Positions 17,101 to 27,200 of a DNA stretch of 64,000 bases are shown here, one piece after another (the stretch's first letter is position 1; every line of letters starts with the position of its first letter). Position numbers and translations under genes: made by a program. The stretch is from TMP-86 sp031394735 (GTDB lineage Bacteria > Pseudomonadota > Gammaproteobacteria > Steroidobacterales > Steroidobacteraceae), in the NCBI GenBank assembly GCA_031394735.1, contig JANMXI010000075.1:1-64000 (forward strand), written 5' to 3'. The notes under the pieces are model-generated. The model did no database searches. It saw only the letters and a program-made list of their open reading frames with translations, and had not been told where the DNA came from.

Positions 17101-18339
17101 TCAGGGAGACTCGTTCAGCGCATCGATGGCGATGAGCAGTTCGCGGGCGCTCTGGAATCGCTCGGCCGGTAACTTTGCCAGCAACCGTTGCAGGATGGCC
17201 TCATAACGCGCCAGCTCCGGCGCGATCACCGGCAATGCGGCACGCTTGTGCTTGTAGATGACTTCCATGGCCGAGGCGCCCAGATAGGGCTTTTTTCCCA
17301 CCAGCATCTCGTAGAAGATGACGCCCAGTCCATACAAGTCGCTGCGCTCATCGACAGCCTCGGCATGGCCCTGCTCCGGACTCATGTAGTAGGGGGTGCC
17401 GAAGATTTCACGCGCGCCGGTCAGCTGGGTGTCGGTGTCCGCCGCCTTGGCGAGGCCAAAATCGATCAAACACGGTGAACCGTCGCCGCGCAACATGATG
17501 TTGGCGGGCTTGAGATCCCGATGCAGCACGCCGACGGAATGGATGGCCTCGAGCGCACTGGCGATCTTTTTCACATACCACAACGCCGTGCCCGGTGAGA
17601 TCGGCGCCTTCATGCGCTGGCGCAGGTCGCCGAATGCAAAATGCTCCATCGCAATGTAGGCGTGATCGTCCGCGACCCCGAGGTCGAAGATGCGCACGAT
17701 GTTGCCGTGATCCAACCCTGCGACGATTTCATATTCCTGCAAGAACCGGTCGAAGCCGATGATGCGCTCGGAGACATCCGGCACCTGACTGAACACTTTG
17801 AGAACGACCACACGGCCGGCGCGCTCGCTCTCCGCCAGATACACGCTGCACATACCGCCCGTACCGAGCTTGCTCAGGCAGCGGTGGCCGCGAATCGTCA
17901 GCTCGCCGAATTGATAGCGCTTGTCCGCTTTGCGCTGTCCGCGCTGGCTCGCCAGCAGGTGACGGTGCTCATTCGACGCGCGCTCCAACGCCAGACCTAA
18001 ATCGATGTGGTTGAGCTTGCGGCCATACAGCCGCTGCACGCGATGATTGGTGGCGGGCTGTGGAGTCGGCGCATCGCTGAGGGCGACGCACACCACCGGA
18101 GCGAACTCCGCGCGGCTCGAATAGTCCTGCAACAGCTTCTCGGTGCGATCGGGCCTCTCCGGCGCGGTAACGACGACGACCGCGTCGTATCCGGCGGCCG
18201 CAAAGCCAGGCGGAAACGGCGGATCTTCATCGAGCTTGAAATCGACGACGTCGGCGTCGGGCCATTCGATTTCAATGTGCTTGCGCACCAGCATGCGGTG
18301 GTCCTCGCTGACCGCCACGACCAAAAACCGCATGCTCAC
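17101..18339 (-). CDS. Ser/Thr protein kinase with N-terminal receiver-like domain
   Basis: A 412-residue cytoplasmic protein. Residues 1 to about 125 look like a degenerate receiver (FLVVAVSEDHRMLVRKHI, then GYDAVVVVTA). A linker and a complete Hanks kinase domain follow: LGTGGMCSVYLAE loop, VVLKVFS Lys, HRDLKPANIM catalytic loop, DFGLA, and GTPYYMSPEQGHAEAVDERS activation/APE region. It ends with the kinase domain and has no transmembrane segment. All catalytic residues are present, so it should be active. A receiver-kinase fusion suggests signal input through the N-terminal domain. Targets are unknown. Confidence 0.9.
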   Translation of the reverse strand: MSMRFLVVAVSEDHRMLVRKHIEIEWPDADVVDFKLDEDPPFPPGFAAAGYDAVVVVTAPERPDRTEKLLQDYSSRAEFAPVVCVALSDAPTPQPATNHRVQRLYGRKLNHIDLGLALERASNEHRHLLASQRGQRKADKRYQFGELTIRGHRCLSKLGTGGMCSVYLAESERAGRVVVLKVFSQVPDVSERIIGFDRFLQEYEIVAGLDHGNIVRIFDLGVADDHAYIAMEHFAFGDLRQRMKAPISPGTALWYVKKIASALEAIHSVGVLHRDLKPANIMLRGDGSPCLIDFGLAKAADTDTQLTGAREIFGTPYYMSPEQGHAEAVDERSDLYGLGVIFYEMLVGKKPYLGASAMEVIYKHKRAALPVIAPELARYEAILQRLLAKLPAERFQSARELLIAIDALNESP

Positions 18340-18378
18340 GAGACTCGGCCCGCAACGGCGCGCCGGCCGTGCGCACTG

Positions 18379-19890
18379 CTACGACACGCGGACGGCTTTG
18401 GGTCCACTGGGTGTGGTGTCGCGACGTTGCTGCTTTGCCTCGTCAGATCGATCACGCTGCAAGCGCGCCAGGTATTCCACGGTGACATCGCCGGTGACGT
18501 ACTCACCCGAAAAACACGACGTGTCGAATTCCTGGATCTTGGCATTGTCGTGTTGCACGGCATGCACAAGGTCTGTCAGATCCTGGTAGATCAGCCAATC
18601 GGCGCCGATGAGGCGCATGACCTCGTCGTCGGTCCGGCCCGCTGCGACCAGCTCCGATGCGGCCGGCATGTCGATGCCGTAGACATTGGGGTAGCGCACC
18701 GGCGGCGCCGCCGATGCGAAATAGACTTTCTTGGCGCCGGCTTCACGGGCCATCTCGATGATCTGCGCCGAAGTTGTGCCGCGCACGATCGAGTCGTCCA
18801 CGAGCAGCACATTCTTGCCGCGAAATTCCAGGTCGATGGCATTGAGCTTGCTGCGTACCGACTTCGAACGCTGCTCCTGACCGGGCATGATGAAGGTGCG
18901 TCCGATGTAGCGGTTCTTGATGAACCCTTCACGGTATTTCACGCCGAGAATCTGCGCCACCTGCACGGCGCTGGTGCGACTGGTGTCGGGGATGGGGATC
19001 ACCACGTCGATGTCGTGATCGGGTCGCTCGCGTTTTATCTTCTCCGCCAAGCGTTCGCCCATGCGCATTCGTGCCTTGTAGACCGAGATGCGATCGATGA
19101 TGGAGTCGGGTCGCGCAAAATACACGTACTCGAAAATGCACGGTGTATGATGGGCGCCGGCAACGCATTGCTGCGCGTACAACCGGCCCTGCTCGTCGAT
19201 GAACACCGCCTCGCCCGGCGCGACATCGCGAACCATCTTGAAGCCCGACATGTCGAGCGCCACGCTTTCCGAGGCGAGCATCCATTCCGGGCCCTTCTTG
19301 GTGTCGCGCTTACCCAGCACCAACGGACGAATGCCGTTCGGATCGCGGAACCCCAACACCCCGTGGCCGATGACCATGGCAACCACGGCGTAGCCGCCGC
19401 GACAGCGTCGATACACGGCGTTCACCGCAGCAAACACGTCGGCGGCGGTGACGCGCGGCGTACCCACTCGCTGCAGTTCGGAGGCAAACACGTTGAGCAG
19501 GACCTCGGAGTCCGAGGTGGTGTTCAGATGGCGGCGATCCTCGCGGATCAACACTTCGGTGAGTTCACGCGCATTGGTCAGATTGCCGTTGTGGGCAAGA
19601 CAGATGCCGTACGGGGAATTGACGTAAAACGGCTGTGCGTCGTGCGCGCTATCGCACCCGGCCGTCGGATATCGCACGTGGCCGATGCCGGCGTTACCCT
19701 TCAGCTTCACCATGTGCTTCTGCTGGAACACGTCGCGCACCAGTCCCGAATCTTTGCGCATGAACAGTTCGCCGGCGTCCGCCGTCATCATACCGGCGGC
19801 ATCCTGGCCGCGGTGTTGCAGGACGATGAGCGCATCGTAGATACGCTGATTGACTGCGCTGACTCCGACGATTCCAACGATTCCGCACAT
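18379..19890 (-). CDS. purF: Amidophosphoribosyltransferase
   Basis: A 503-residue enzyme for the first committed step of purine synthesis (PRPP + glutamine to phosphoribosylamine). Cys2 after the initiator Met is the N-terminal glutaminase nucleophile (MCGIVGIVG). The PRPP site is seen in KNVLLVDDSIVRGTTSAQII, and PTAGCDSAHDAQPF belongs to the Ntn-hydrolase domain. It lies downstream of cvpA with a 29-bp gap, the standard gammaproteobacterial cvpA-purF order. Length and motifs are normal. Confidence 0.97.
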   Translation of the reverse strand: MCGIVGIVGVSAVNQRIYDALIVLQHRGQDAAGMMTADAGELFMRKDSGLVRDVFQQKHMVKLKGNAGIGHVRYPTAGCDSAHDAQPFYVNSPYGICLAHNGNLTNARELTEVLIREDRRHLNTTSDSEVLLNVFASELQRVGTPRVTAADVFAAVNAVYRRCRGGYAVVAMVIGHGVLGFRDPNGIRPLVLGKRDTKKGPEWMLASESVALDMSGFKMVRDVAPGEAVFIDEQGRLYAQQCVAGAHHTPCIFEYVYFARPDSIIDRISVYKARMRMGERLAEKIKRERPDHDIDVVIPIPDTSRTSAVQVAQILGVKYREGFIKNRYIGRTFIMPGQEQRSKSVRSKLNAIDLEFRGKNVLLVDDSIVRGTTSAQIIEMAREAGAKKVYFASAAPPVRYPNVYGIDMPAASELVAAGRTDDEVMRLIGADWLIYQDLTDLVHAVQHDNAKIQEFDTSCFSGEYVTGDVTVEYLARLQRDRSDEAKQQRRDTTPSGPKAVRVS

Positions 19891-19919
19891 GGTTTAAAAC
19901 CCTTCGGCCTGTCGCGCCG

Positions 19920-20435
19920 TTATCGAACTTTGACGCCGGAGATGCGCTCGAACGTGGACCAGGGCTCACCCTTCTCGCCCACCATCGCGCGCAACCAATC
20001 ACCCACTGTCTCGCCATAGGGAATGAGTTTGGACTCGTTCCACCACTCTTCCTTGTTCAGATGCAATAGCTCGCAGCCGATGACCGCCAGGCCCACGAGC
20101 AGCAACCCTCGTACAAAGCCGAACATGATGCCGATGGCGCGATCCAGAATACCCAGGCCCACGCTGCGCGTGAAATATTGCAGGAGAAGTCCGGTGAGGA
20201 TGCCGGCGATGACGACGAGCACCATGACAACGAGCCGTCCGACCCACGGGCGGACCTCTGGACTCGCCAGCAGCCCGCCCAGATGCGGCTCGATCAGCGG
20301 ACCGAACTTCCACGCCAACCAGACACCGGCAACCCAGAACACCAACGAAACTGCTTCGCGAACGAACCCCCGCATGAAGCCGACGCCAGTCGAGACCAGG
20401 ACGATGAGGATGATGAGAAAATCGGCCAGGGTCAC
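19920..20435 (-). CDS. cvpA: CvpA family membrane protein
   Basis: A 171-residue inner-membrane protein with four hydrophobic segments (first about TLADFLIILIVLVSTGVGFM; then VSLVFWVAGVWLAWKFG; then VVMVLVVIAGILTGLLLQYF; then FGFVRGLLLVGLAVIGCELL). CvpA is needed for colicin V production in E. coli and is linked to purF. GTG at 20435, preceded by GAGG, gives the family's normal N-terminus; an upstream extension in frame to 20468 is less likely. It lies between dedD and purF. Confidence 0.9.
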   Translation of the reverse strand: MTLADFLIILIVLVSTGVGFMRGFVREAVSLVFWVAGVWLAWKFGPLIEPHLGGLLASPEVRPWVGRLVVMVLVVIAGILTGLLLQYFTRSVGLGILDRAIGIMFGFVRGLLLVGLAVIGCELLHLNKEEWWNESKLIPYGETVGDWLRAMVGEKGEPWSTFERISGVKVR

Positions 20436-20489
20436 GGCACGCCTCGGGAGTCCACTACAAGTCCGCATTCTACCGGAGGCGACGCCACC

Positions 20490-20507
20490 GCGCGGGAAAA
20501 CCCGCGC
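20490..20507. terminator. Strong GC hairpin between dedD and cvpA
   Basis: GCGCGGG and CCCGCGC form a perfect 7-bp stem around AAAA (TTTT on the minus strand). It lies in the 111-bp gap between the dedD stop and the cvpA start. No T-run follows, so partial termination, attenuation or mRNA processing are all possible. Confidence 0.4.
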
Positions 20508-20546
20508 ACCAACCCAACAATGCTGCGGTGAGAACTGTGACTGACG

Positions 20547-21245
20547 TCAAGGTGCGATGATGCTGACGCTCTGGCCCTGCGATTTGAGCTTGGCGGCTGC
20601 GCGATCCGCCGCCGTGCGGTCCGCAAATGGGCCGGCCCGCACACGATGCTTGCCGCCTTGTGTCGAGACATAGACGCGAATTCCCTTGCCATGCAGCGTC
20701 CGCGCAAGCTTGTCGGCATTGGCTCTACTTGCAAAACTGCCCAATTGAATCGACCAGCCGCCCTTCGCGCCGATGGGCGCAAAGGAATTGGTGGAACGCG
20801 ACGTGCGCGCGACCGGCGGCGGCGGCTCGGCAACTGCTTCCGCCGCAGGTTGCGGCGCCGGCAGACTTTGTATTTGGGGTCGAGGCGTCGCAGATTCAAG
20901 TGGCGGCTGGCTGCGCGCCGACTCATGCGCGGTATCCGGAACAGGCGCCGTGTCCACCTTGGCGGGACTTGCGGGCAGGGGCGCAACGGACGGCGGTTCA
21001 GTGACGGACGTCGTGATGGGCGGAGTAGCAACCGGCGCAGCCGCGCTCGCCGAACCGGGATTGCTGAGATCGACGGTGTAGGTGCGAACGGCCGCGGCCG
21101 TGCTGGTGGGCACTTGATTGGGAATTTCGGCAGGTCGCGCGGCGACGGCCGTCCGCGGTCCGGACAACAACTCGGGCACGAACAACACGGCAATCAACAC
21201 CAGAATGGTCGCGCCGACCAGGCGTTCCTTCAATCGACGATCCAT
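20547..21245 (-). CDS. dedD: SPOR-domain protein DedD
   Basis: A 232-residue bitopic protein with a short cytoplasmic start (DRRLKERL), one membrane helix (VGATILVLIAVLFVPELLSG), a long Pro/Ala-rich periplasmic linker, and a C-terminal SPOR domain (GGWSIQLGSFASRANADKLA to the end). SPOR domains bind denuded peptidoglycan at the division septum, and DedD supports cell constriction. ATG 21245 gives the usual membrane-anchor spacing; a GTG at 21266 is an alternative. It lies between folC and cvpA as in other gammaproteobacteria. Confidence 0.9.
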   Translation of the reverse strand: MDRRLKERLVGATILVLIAVLFVPELLSGPRTAVAARPAEIPNQVPTSTAAAVRTYTVDLSNPGSASAAAPVATPPITTSVTEPPSVAPLPASPAKVDTAPVPDTAHESARSQPPLESATPRPQIQSLPAPQPAAEAVAEPPPPVARTSRSTNSFAPIGAKGGWSIQLGSFASRANADKLARTLHGKGIRVYVSTQGGKHRVRAGPFADRTAADRAAAKLKSQGQSVSIIAP

Positions 21246-21273
21246 CTTCACGATCAAGGCGGGCACTTCCGGT

Positions 21274-22572
21274 TCATTGCGGGTCCGTCACGATACCCTG
21301 CGATTCCAGCCAGTCAAGCACCGGGCCGACACTGTGAAAGGAGCCGAACGCAACGATGCGGTCCGCCCCATCCGCCGTGTCGCGGGCGCGTTCGCAGCAT
21401 TGCTCAAAACTGCCGCCCAGGGAGTAATGGCCGCTGACCAGATCACCGACGCATTCCGCCACTGCCGCATCGCTAAGGCCGCGCGGACCCTGCGTGGCGG
21501 CGAACCACCAGTGATCCACCACTGCGCCAAGTTCGGCGACGATGGCGCGCGCGTCCTTGTCGGCCAGCACACCGAACACTGCATAGGTCTTGCCACGAGC
21601 CGGCAGCGCTCGCAGATTGCCGGCCAGCACCCGTGCGGCACTCTGGTTGTGCGCAACATCCAATATCCAGGTGGGATCCGAGTCTGTCGCCGGGGCAATG
21701 ATCTGAAATCGGGCCGGGAGCTGCGCGCGGCGCAATCCTGCGGCAATCGCCTGCGGTGAAATCGTCAGTCGCGAATCGAGCTCCTCCAACGCCGCCAGTG
21801 CCGTCGATGCATTGTCCAACTGCGTCGTGCCGAACAACGCAGGCAGCGGCAGATCGGGTAGATCCCAGCGCGTGCCACGATATCGCCAACGCGACCCTCC
21901 GGGTTTACGTTCATGCGAAAAGTCTCTGCCCAATCGTTTGAGCTGCGCGCCGACCTCGGTCGCGGTGCGCAACACCGACTCGGGCATGTCCTGGCTGCCG
22001 AGGACGGCGGGCCTGCCGCGACGGAAGATACCGGCTTTCTCCGCGCCGATGGCCTCCAGCGTTGACCCAAGAAAATCCTGGTGATCGAAACCGATGCTGA
22101 CGACGACCGCAACATCCGGATCGATGATGTTGACGGCATCGAGCCGGCCGCCCAGCCCGACCTCCAGCACCCAGGCATCCACGCGCGCTGCTTCGAACAC
22201 CAGAATGGCAGCGAGCGTGTTGTACTCGAAAAACGACAGGCCGATATCGCCGCGTGCAGCTTCGATGCGCTCGAACGCGGACACCAGCGCCTCTGCGCTC
22301 ACCAGCGAATCGCCGACACGGATGCGCTCGCGATAATCGCGCAGGTGCGGCGAGGTAAACAGACCCGAGGAATAGCCGGCAGCCTGCAGGATCGCAGCCG
22401 AGTAGGCGCCGACCGACCCTTTGCCGTTGGTTCCCGCGATGGTGATCACCGGCACGTCAGGCCGTTGCCAGTGGAGACGATCCAGCACGCTTCCCAGCCG
22501 CTCGAGCCCCAGGTCGATGACGCGGGGATACGCCTGCTCCTGGTACAGCAGCCATGAAGCCAGATCGCGCAA
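21274..22572 (-). CDS. folC: Bifunctional folylpolyglutamate/dihydrofolate synthase
   Basis: A 432-residue Mur-ligase-like enzyme that adds glutamate to dihydropteroate and folates. The P-loop is ITIAGTNGKGSVGAYSA, and the DLGLERLGSVLDRL and FTSPHLRDYRERIRVG segments are family hallmarks. WVLEVGLGGRLDAVNII and DVAHNQSAARVLAGN (glutamate-ligase domain) follow. The start codon is TTG at 22572, only 2 bp after the accD stop, so translational coupling with accD is likely. Confidence 0.95.
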   Translation of the reverse strand: MRDLASWLLYQEQAYPRVIDLGLERLGSVLDRLHWQRPDVPVITIAGTNGKGSVGAYSAAILQAAGYSSGLFTSPHLRDYRERIRVGDSLVSAEALVSAFERIEAARGDIGLSFFEYNTLAAILVFEAARVDAWVLEVGLGGRLDAVNIIDPDVAVVVSIGFDHQDFLGSTLEAIGAEKAGIFRRGRPAVLGSQDMPESVLRTATEVGAQLKRLGRDFSHERKPGGSRWRYRGTRWDLPDLPLPALFGTTQLDNASTALAALEELDSRLTISPQAIAAGLRRAQLPARFQIIAPATDSDPTWILDVAHNQSAARVLAGNLRALPARGKTYAVFGVLADKDARAIVAELGAVVDHWWFAATQGPRGLSDAAVAECVGDLVSGHYSLGGSFEQCCERARDTADGADRIVAFGSFHSVGPVLDWLESQGIVTDPQ

Positions 22573-22574
22573 CG

Positions 22575-23444
22575 CTAACCTTGTGCCGGCGCGGGCTCTT
22601 TTCCGGTCATGATCCGCAGCATCGAGCCGATTCGATCGCGCATCTCACGCCGGTCCACGATCATGTCGAGTGCGCCATGATCGAGCAGGAATTCGCTGCG
22701 CTGGAACCCTTCAGGCAGGGTTTCGCGCACGGTTTGCTGGATGACACGCGGACCGGCAAAGCCGATCAACGCCTTCGGTTCGCCGATGTTGACGTCGCCC
22801 AACATGGCGAGGCTCGCCGACACGCCGCCGGTGGTCGGATCGGTCATGACGGAGATGTAGGGCAGACGCGCTTCCGACATGCGCTTCAGCGCCGCACTGG
22901 TCTTGGCCATCTGCAACAGTGAATACAACGCTTCTTGCATGCGCGCACCGCCGCTCGCCGAAAAGCAGACCAACGGCGAACGATGCTCCAGGCAATGATC
23001 AGCCGCGCGAACGAATTTCTCGCCCACCACCGAGCCCATCGAACCGCCGAGAAATCGAAACTCGAATGCAACGGCGACAACGTCCAGCTCGGCCAGCTTG
23101 CCTGCCATGACGATCAACGCATCGCGCTCGCCCGTCTGCTTCTGGCTTTGCACCAGCCGGTCGCGATAGCGCTTGGTGTCCTTGAACTTCAGTGGATCCT
23201 CAGGCTCGATCTTCGCCGCCAATTCGGTCACCGACCCGGGGTCGAAGAATTTCAGCAGTCGTTCGCGTGCATTGATGCGCATGTGATGGCTGCATTTGGG
23301 GCAGACATGCAGATTGCGCTCGATCTCGGCGCGATACAGCACCGAATCGCAGGCGGGGCACTTGGTCCACAGCCCTTCGGGCACCGAACGCGTGCGGCGT
23401 TCGGTCTTGATCCGCGAGGGACGTATGCGTTCAAACCAGGACAT
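22575..23444 (-). CDS. accD: Acetyl-CoA carboxylase carboxyltransferase subunit beta
   Basis: A 289-residue subunit that, with AccA, transfers CO2 from carboxybiotin to acetyl-CoA to form malonyl-CoA. The four-Cys zinc ribbon is visible as KCPACDSVLY and HVCPKCSHH near residues 27-52. The crotonase-like core includes FRFLGGSMGSVVGEKFVRA and FSASGGARMQEAL. Length is normal. It lies between truA and folC. The trpF or trpBA genes that lie in this interval in some other gammaproteobacteria are absent. Confidence 0.97.
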   Translation of the reverse strand: MSWFERIRPSRIKTERRTRSVPEGLWTKCPACDSVLYRAEIERNLHVCPKCSHHMRINARERLLKFFDPGSVTELAAKIEPEDPLKFKDTKRYRDRLVQSQKQTGERDALIVMAGKLAELDVVAVAFEFRFLGGSMGSVVGEKFVRAADHCLEHRSPLVCFSASGGARMQEALYSLLQMAKTSAALKRMSEARLPYISVMTDPTTGGVSASLAMLGDVNIGEPKALIGFAGPRVIQQTVRETLPEGFQRSEFLLDHGALDMIVDRREMRDRIGSMLRIMTGKEPAPAQG

Positions 23445-23486
23445 GCATGGACTCCGTGAACCCGCTAAGCCTAAAAAACCCGTTGA

Positions 23487-24275
23487 TCATAGACCAAGGA
23501 ACGGCACTGCGGCCAACGTGGCCGGAATACCGTACTCAGCGCGGTATTCCGCAGCCCAAAAATATAGTCCGCCGGCCGGTGCGGTGGGGCCGGCTTTGCG
23601 CCGGTCGCGGCCGTTCAATATCTCCATCATGGCCTGGCGCGGCTGGGGCGTGTCCAGAAGGTGAATCAGGGTCCCGACGATATTACGCACCATATGGTGC
23701 AAAAAGGCGGTGGCGCGGATTTCGATCCAGACATAGTCCCCGGCGCGACGCACCTGCAGGATATCGATGCGGCGCGTCGCGCTTTTGGACTGGCATTCGA
23801 CCGACCGGAAGGCGCTGAAATCATGTTCTCCGATCAAAACCTGGGCCGTCGCGTGCATCAGATCGGCATCGAGTTTGCGATGAATCCAGGCAGCGCGGTG
23901 GCGCTGCAGCGGCGATCGGGCGCTGCGATTGAGAATGTAGTAGCGATAACTGCGCCGCAGGGCGCGATGGCGGGCATGAAAATCATCCGCCACGGCGGAA
24001 GCCCAATTCAACGCAACACTGGGCGGCAGTCGCGTATTGGATCCCAGCACCCAGGCCCGCGCCGTACGTTCAGCAGTGGTTTCGAAGTGGATGACCTGCG
24101 CGGCGGCATGCACGCCGGCATCGGTACGGCCGGCGCATACGCACTGCACCGGGTGGCCTGCGACGTAGCTCAACGCCGTCTCGACGGCGCCCTGTACGGT
24201 GATGGAGTGCGTCTGGGTCTGCCAACCGGCGAACTCAGTGCCATCGTACTCGACGATCGCGGCGAGTTTGACCAA
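23487..24275 (-). CDS. truA: tRNA pseudouridine(38-40) synthase
   Basis: A 262-residue pseudouridine synthase acting on positions 38-40 of the tRNA anticodon arm. The catalytic Asp is in CAGRTDAGVHAAAQV, and the N-terminus has VEYDGTEFAGWQ. FLHHMVRNIVGTLI near the C-terminus is also typical. The start codon appears to be TTG at 24275, 22 bp after the fimV stop; no in-frame ATG or GTG fits the conserved N-terminus. Order fimV-truA-accD is conserved in gammaproteobacteria. Confidence 0.95.
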   Translation of the reverse strand: MVKLAAIVEYDGTEFAGWQTQTHSITVQGAVETALSYVAGHPVQCVCAGRTDAGVHAAAQVIHFETTAERTARAWVLGSNTRLPPSVALNWASAVADDFHARHRALRRSYRYYILNRSARSPLQRHRAAWIHRKLDADLMHATAQVLIGEHDFSAFRSVECQSKSATRRIDILQVRRAGDYVWIEIRATAFLHHMVRNIVGTLIHLLDTPQPRQAMMEILNGRDRRKAGPTAPAGGLYFWAAEYRAEYGIPATLAAVPFLGL

Positions 24276-24297
24276 ATCCGGACAACCCGACGCCGGA

Positions 24298-27200
24298 TCA
24301 GCCCGGCAGGGATTCGATCAGGCGCCGTGCTTCTTGTTTCTGACTGGCCGAGCCTTCATGCGCAACTTCTTCCAAAATGCTGCGCGCGCCTTCCGGATCA
24401 CCCATATCCATATAGGCACGGGCCAGATCCAGTTTGGTGCCTACTTCGCTCATGGTCACCGGTTCCAGTTCCGGCAACTCACCGTCGAAGCTCTTGAGCT
24501 TGTTGGTATCGGCCTGCGAATCTGCCTGGATTCGCGTCGTCACGCCTTCGCCGTGGACAGGTTCGCCGACATCCAGATCAACGCCCTTGTGGCGGTCGGT
24601 GGTCTCGAACACTTCGGATGAGAATACGTCCTCGGCGGCGCGCGGCTGATCGACGGTTTCGCCGGTCCCCGAAAATGCATTGGCCAGGCGGTCCAGATCC
24701 AGATCGATGCTGGCATCGGGGCTTAATGCCTTCAGACGCGAGGTCGACTCCGTGTCCAGATGTTCGACCTGTGAGAAATCCAAAGCCTTCACACGCGAGG
24801 TGGAGGCGATGTCCAGGTCCATCGGCAGATCGCGCGGCATCGCCACGGTCGGCGCAGACTCGGGCCCGATGACGGCCGTATGTTGCCCGGCAGTGCTTTG
24901 CTCCAGATCCGCGATGAAGGACGCTTCGAGTTCGCGCTCCAGTTCAGTCAGATCGCGATCGCGTACCGCGTTCTCGGCATCCTGCATCATCTTGCGTGAA
25001 TGTTCGTCGAGACCGGCGACCATGGTGGGCGCGTCGGACGGATGATCGGTGACATCCAGGCCGCTGCCGGTGCGATCCAACGAGACGGAACGAGAGTCGG
25101 TCTGCTCGAGCTGCGAGAGCGACGGAGCGCCCGTCTGCTCGAGTGAGTCCAGGTCCAATCCCAAGTCGTCGATCGCAAGCTCAGCGGTCTGCTCGGTGCC
25201 CTGCGGAATCTTGGATTCAATGCGGCTGCGAACTTCTGCAGTTTCCCAGGCAGCCGTCGGCGAGTTGGACGCGTCGAACGCCATCGCCTCGGATTCCACC
25301 GTGGGCTCGTCGCGGGAGGGCATTTCACGCGTGGGGGATTCGTCCGAACCACGCTCCGGCGCGTCCAGCACGAAGTCCAGATCCGATGACTGGTACGCCG
25401 GCGCTTCACCGGTCGCTGCGGTCGAGCTGCTTTCCTGCGCAACATCGGCAGGTGGCAAGCTGCTCTGCTCGCCCTCTGGCTCGCCGAACAAATCGATGTC
25501 GACGCGATTCTCGCCGCCTTCCAGATTCAGATCGACCAATGCGCCGGCACCCATGCCGCCGCCGGTGCTCTTGGAGAACAGTGCTTCGTCGGGGCAGATC
25601 TGCTTGCCCATGATGAGAATTTTTTCCCACTCGCCCGCCGGCGCGCGATCGCGGCTGGCGTACAAATCTTTCGCCGATTGCAGGAACAGGTCTTTGTTGC
25701 CCCAGACGAAGTAGATTTCGAGGAGCTTCAGTTTCAGATCGCGACGATCCGGTTCGCGCTCCAGCGCGATTCGCACCAGATCGGCGGCCTGGTCGTACAG
25801 ACCATAGGCCATGTGGAAATCGGCCTCGGCCAGCGGATCGCCCTGATCCAGATTGATGGCTGCTTCGCTCGACAGGGTGTCGTCGCTGGGCTTGCCCTCG
25901 CGTGACTTGGGCGCAGCAGACTCTGCGCTGCTTGCCGCCGCCATGGACCGGATGTCCGGTCGTTCGTGCTGACCGGATTCCTCGACCACAAAAGACTCAT
26001 CGCCGCGGCGCACGCCCAACAGCTTGGAGGTGGAATCACGGGAGTCGGCCACATCGGTATCGACCAATCCGCCGAACTCGCTGTCATCGGAGCCCTGTCT
26101 GCGCTTCCAGGCAGCAAAGCCCAGACCGCCCAGCAATGCGACAACCAGCGCCGCCGGTACCCACCAGTTGTTTGAGATCCAGTCCAGCCAGGAACCCGAC
26201 GGTTCTTCGACCACCGGCTTGGGAGCAGGCTTCGGCGGTTCTGTGGCGACCGGGGGCTGATCCGCAGGGGTGGCTGTCGGTTCGGTGGCGGGAGTCTGCG
26301 CAGCGCTCGGCGGCGTTGCCGGCTCCGAAGTGGCGCCAGGCTTTTCCTCGGGAGTGGGCTTCGGCGCAGGCGTCGGCACCACAGGCGCTGTAGCGCCGGT
26401 CCCCAGTTTCTTCTGCAGCGCTGCCAACTCGGCATTGCGCACGTCCAACAGTCGGCGCGATTCGGCCAACTGAGACTCCAGATCCTTGACCCGGCCCTTG
26501 AGCGCGGCCGACTCGGAGGTCGAAGCGCCGTCACTGCCTGAGCTTCCCGTACCGGCTCCCGTCGGGGCGACAAGGCGCAAATGGCCTTCATCACCGGCGG
26601 ACCGTGAGCCCTGCCAGGCACTCATCTGGCGCCGGACTTCGCTGACCGCTTCACTCTGCTTCAGCGCGGCAATTTCTTCCGCGCCCGGCACCCGCAACAC
26701 GGCGCCACGGCGCAGCACATTGATATTGCCGTCGAAGGCCTGTGGATTGCCCCGATACAGAGCAATCATGGTTTGATCCAATTGCGCGCTGGAACCCGGG
26801 TTGACGCTGCGCGCCAGCTTCATCAGGGTATCGCCGCCGCGTACCTGATAGGTTTCTCCGGCAGCCATGCTTGCGGCAGGGGCGCTGGAGGTGGAGGACT
26901 CGGTCGAAGCGGTTGCGCTTTCGCGCTGAATCGAGCCGGATTTGGTGGTCTCGGCAGGCGCCGCCAGCGGCGCGGCAACCGCCGGCGCGGAGGCTCGGGA
27001 TTCGCCCGGTGTATAAACCGGCGGATCGAGCAATACGGTGTATTCGCGTACCAGACGGCCGCGGGCCCAATTGACCTCGACCAGGAAGGTGACGAAGGGC
27101 TCGGGAATGGCGTCGTTGGAGCGCACCAGCAGAGCGTCATGGCCGTCTTTGCCCTTGCCGACCTTGAAGGCGATCGTGGACAGGAACGGCGGACGGTCGA

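Noticed and set aside
18007..20019. 670-codon plus-strand open frame over purF
   Set aside because: It is a shadow of purF and cvpA, low in complexity and His/Arg-rich, without motifs.
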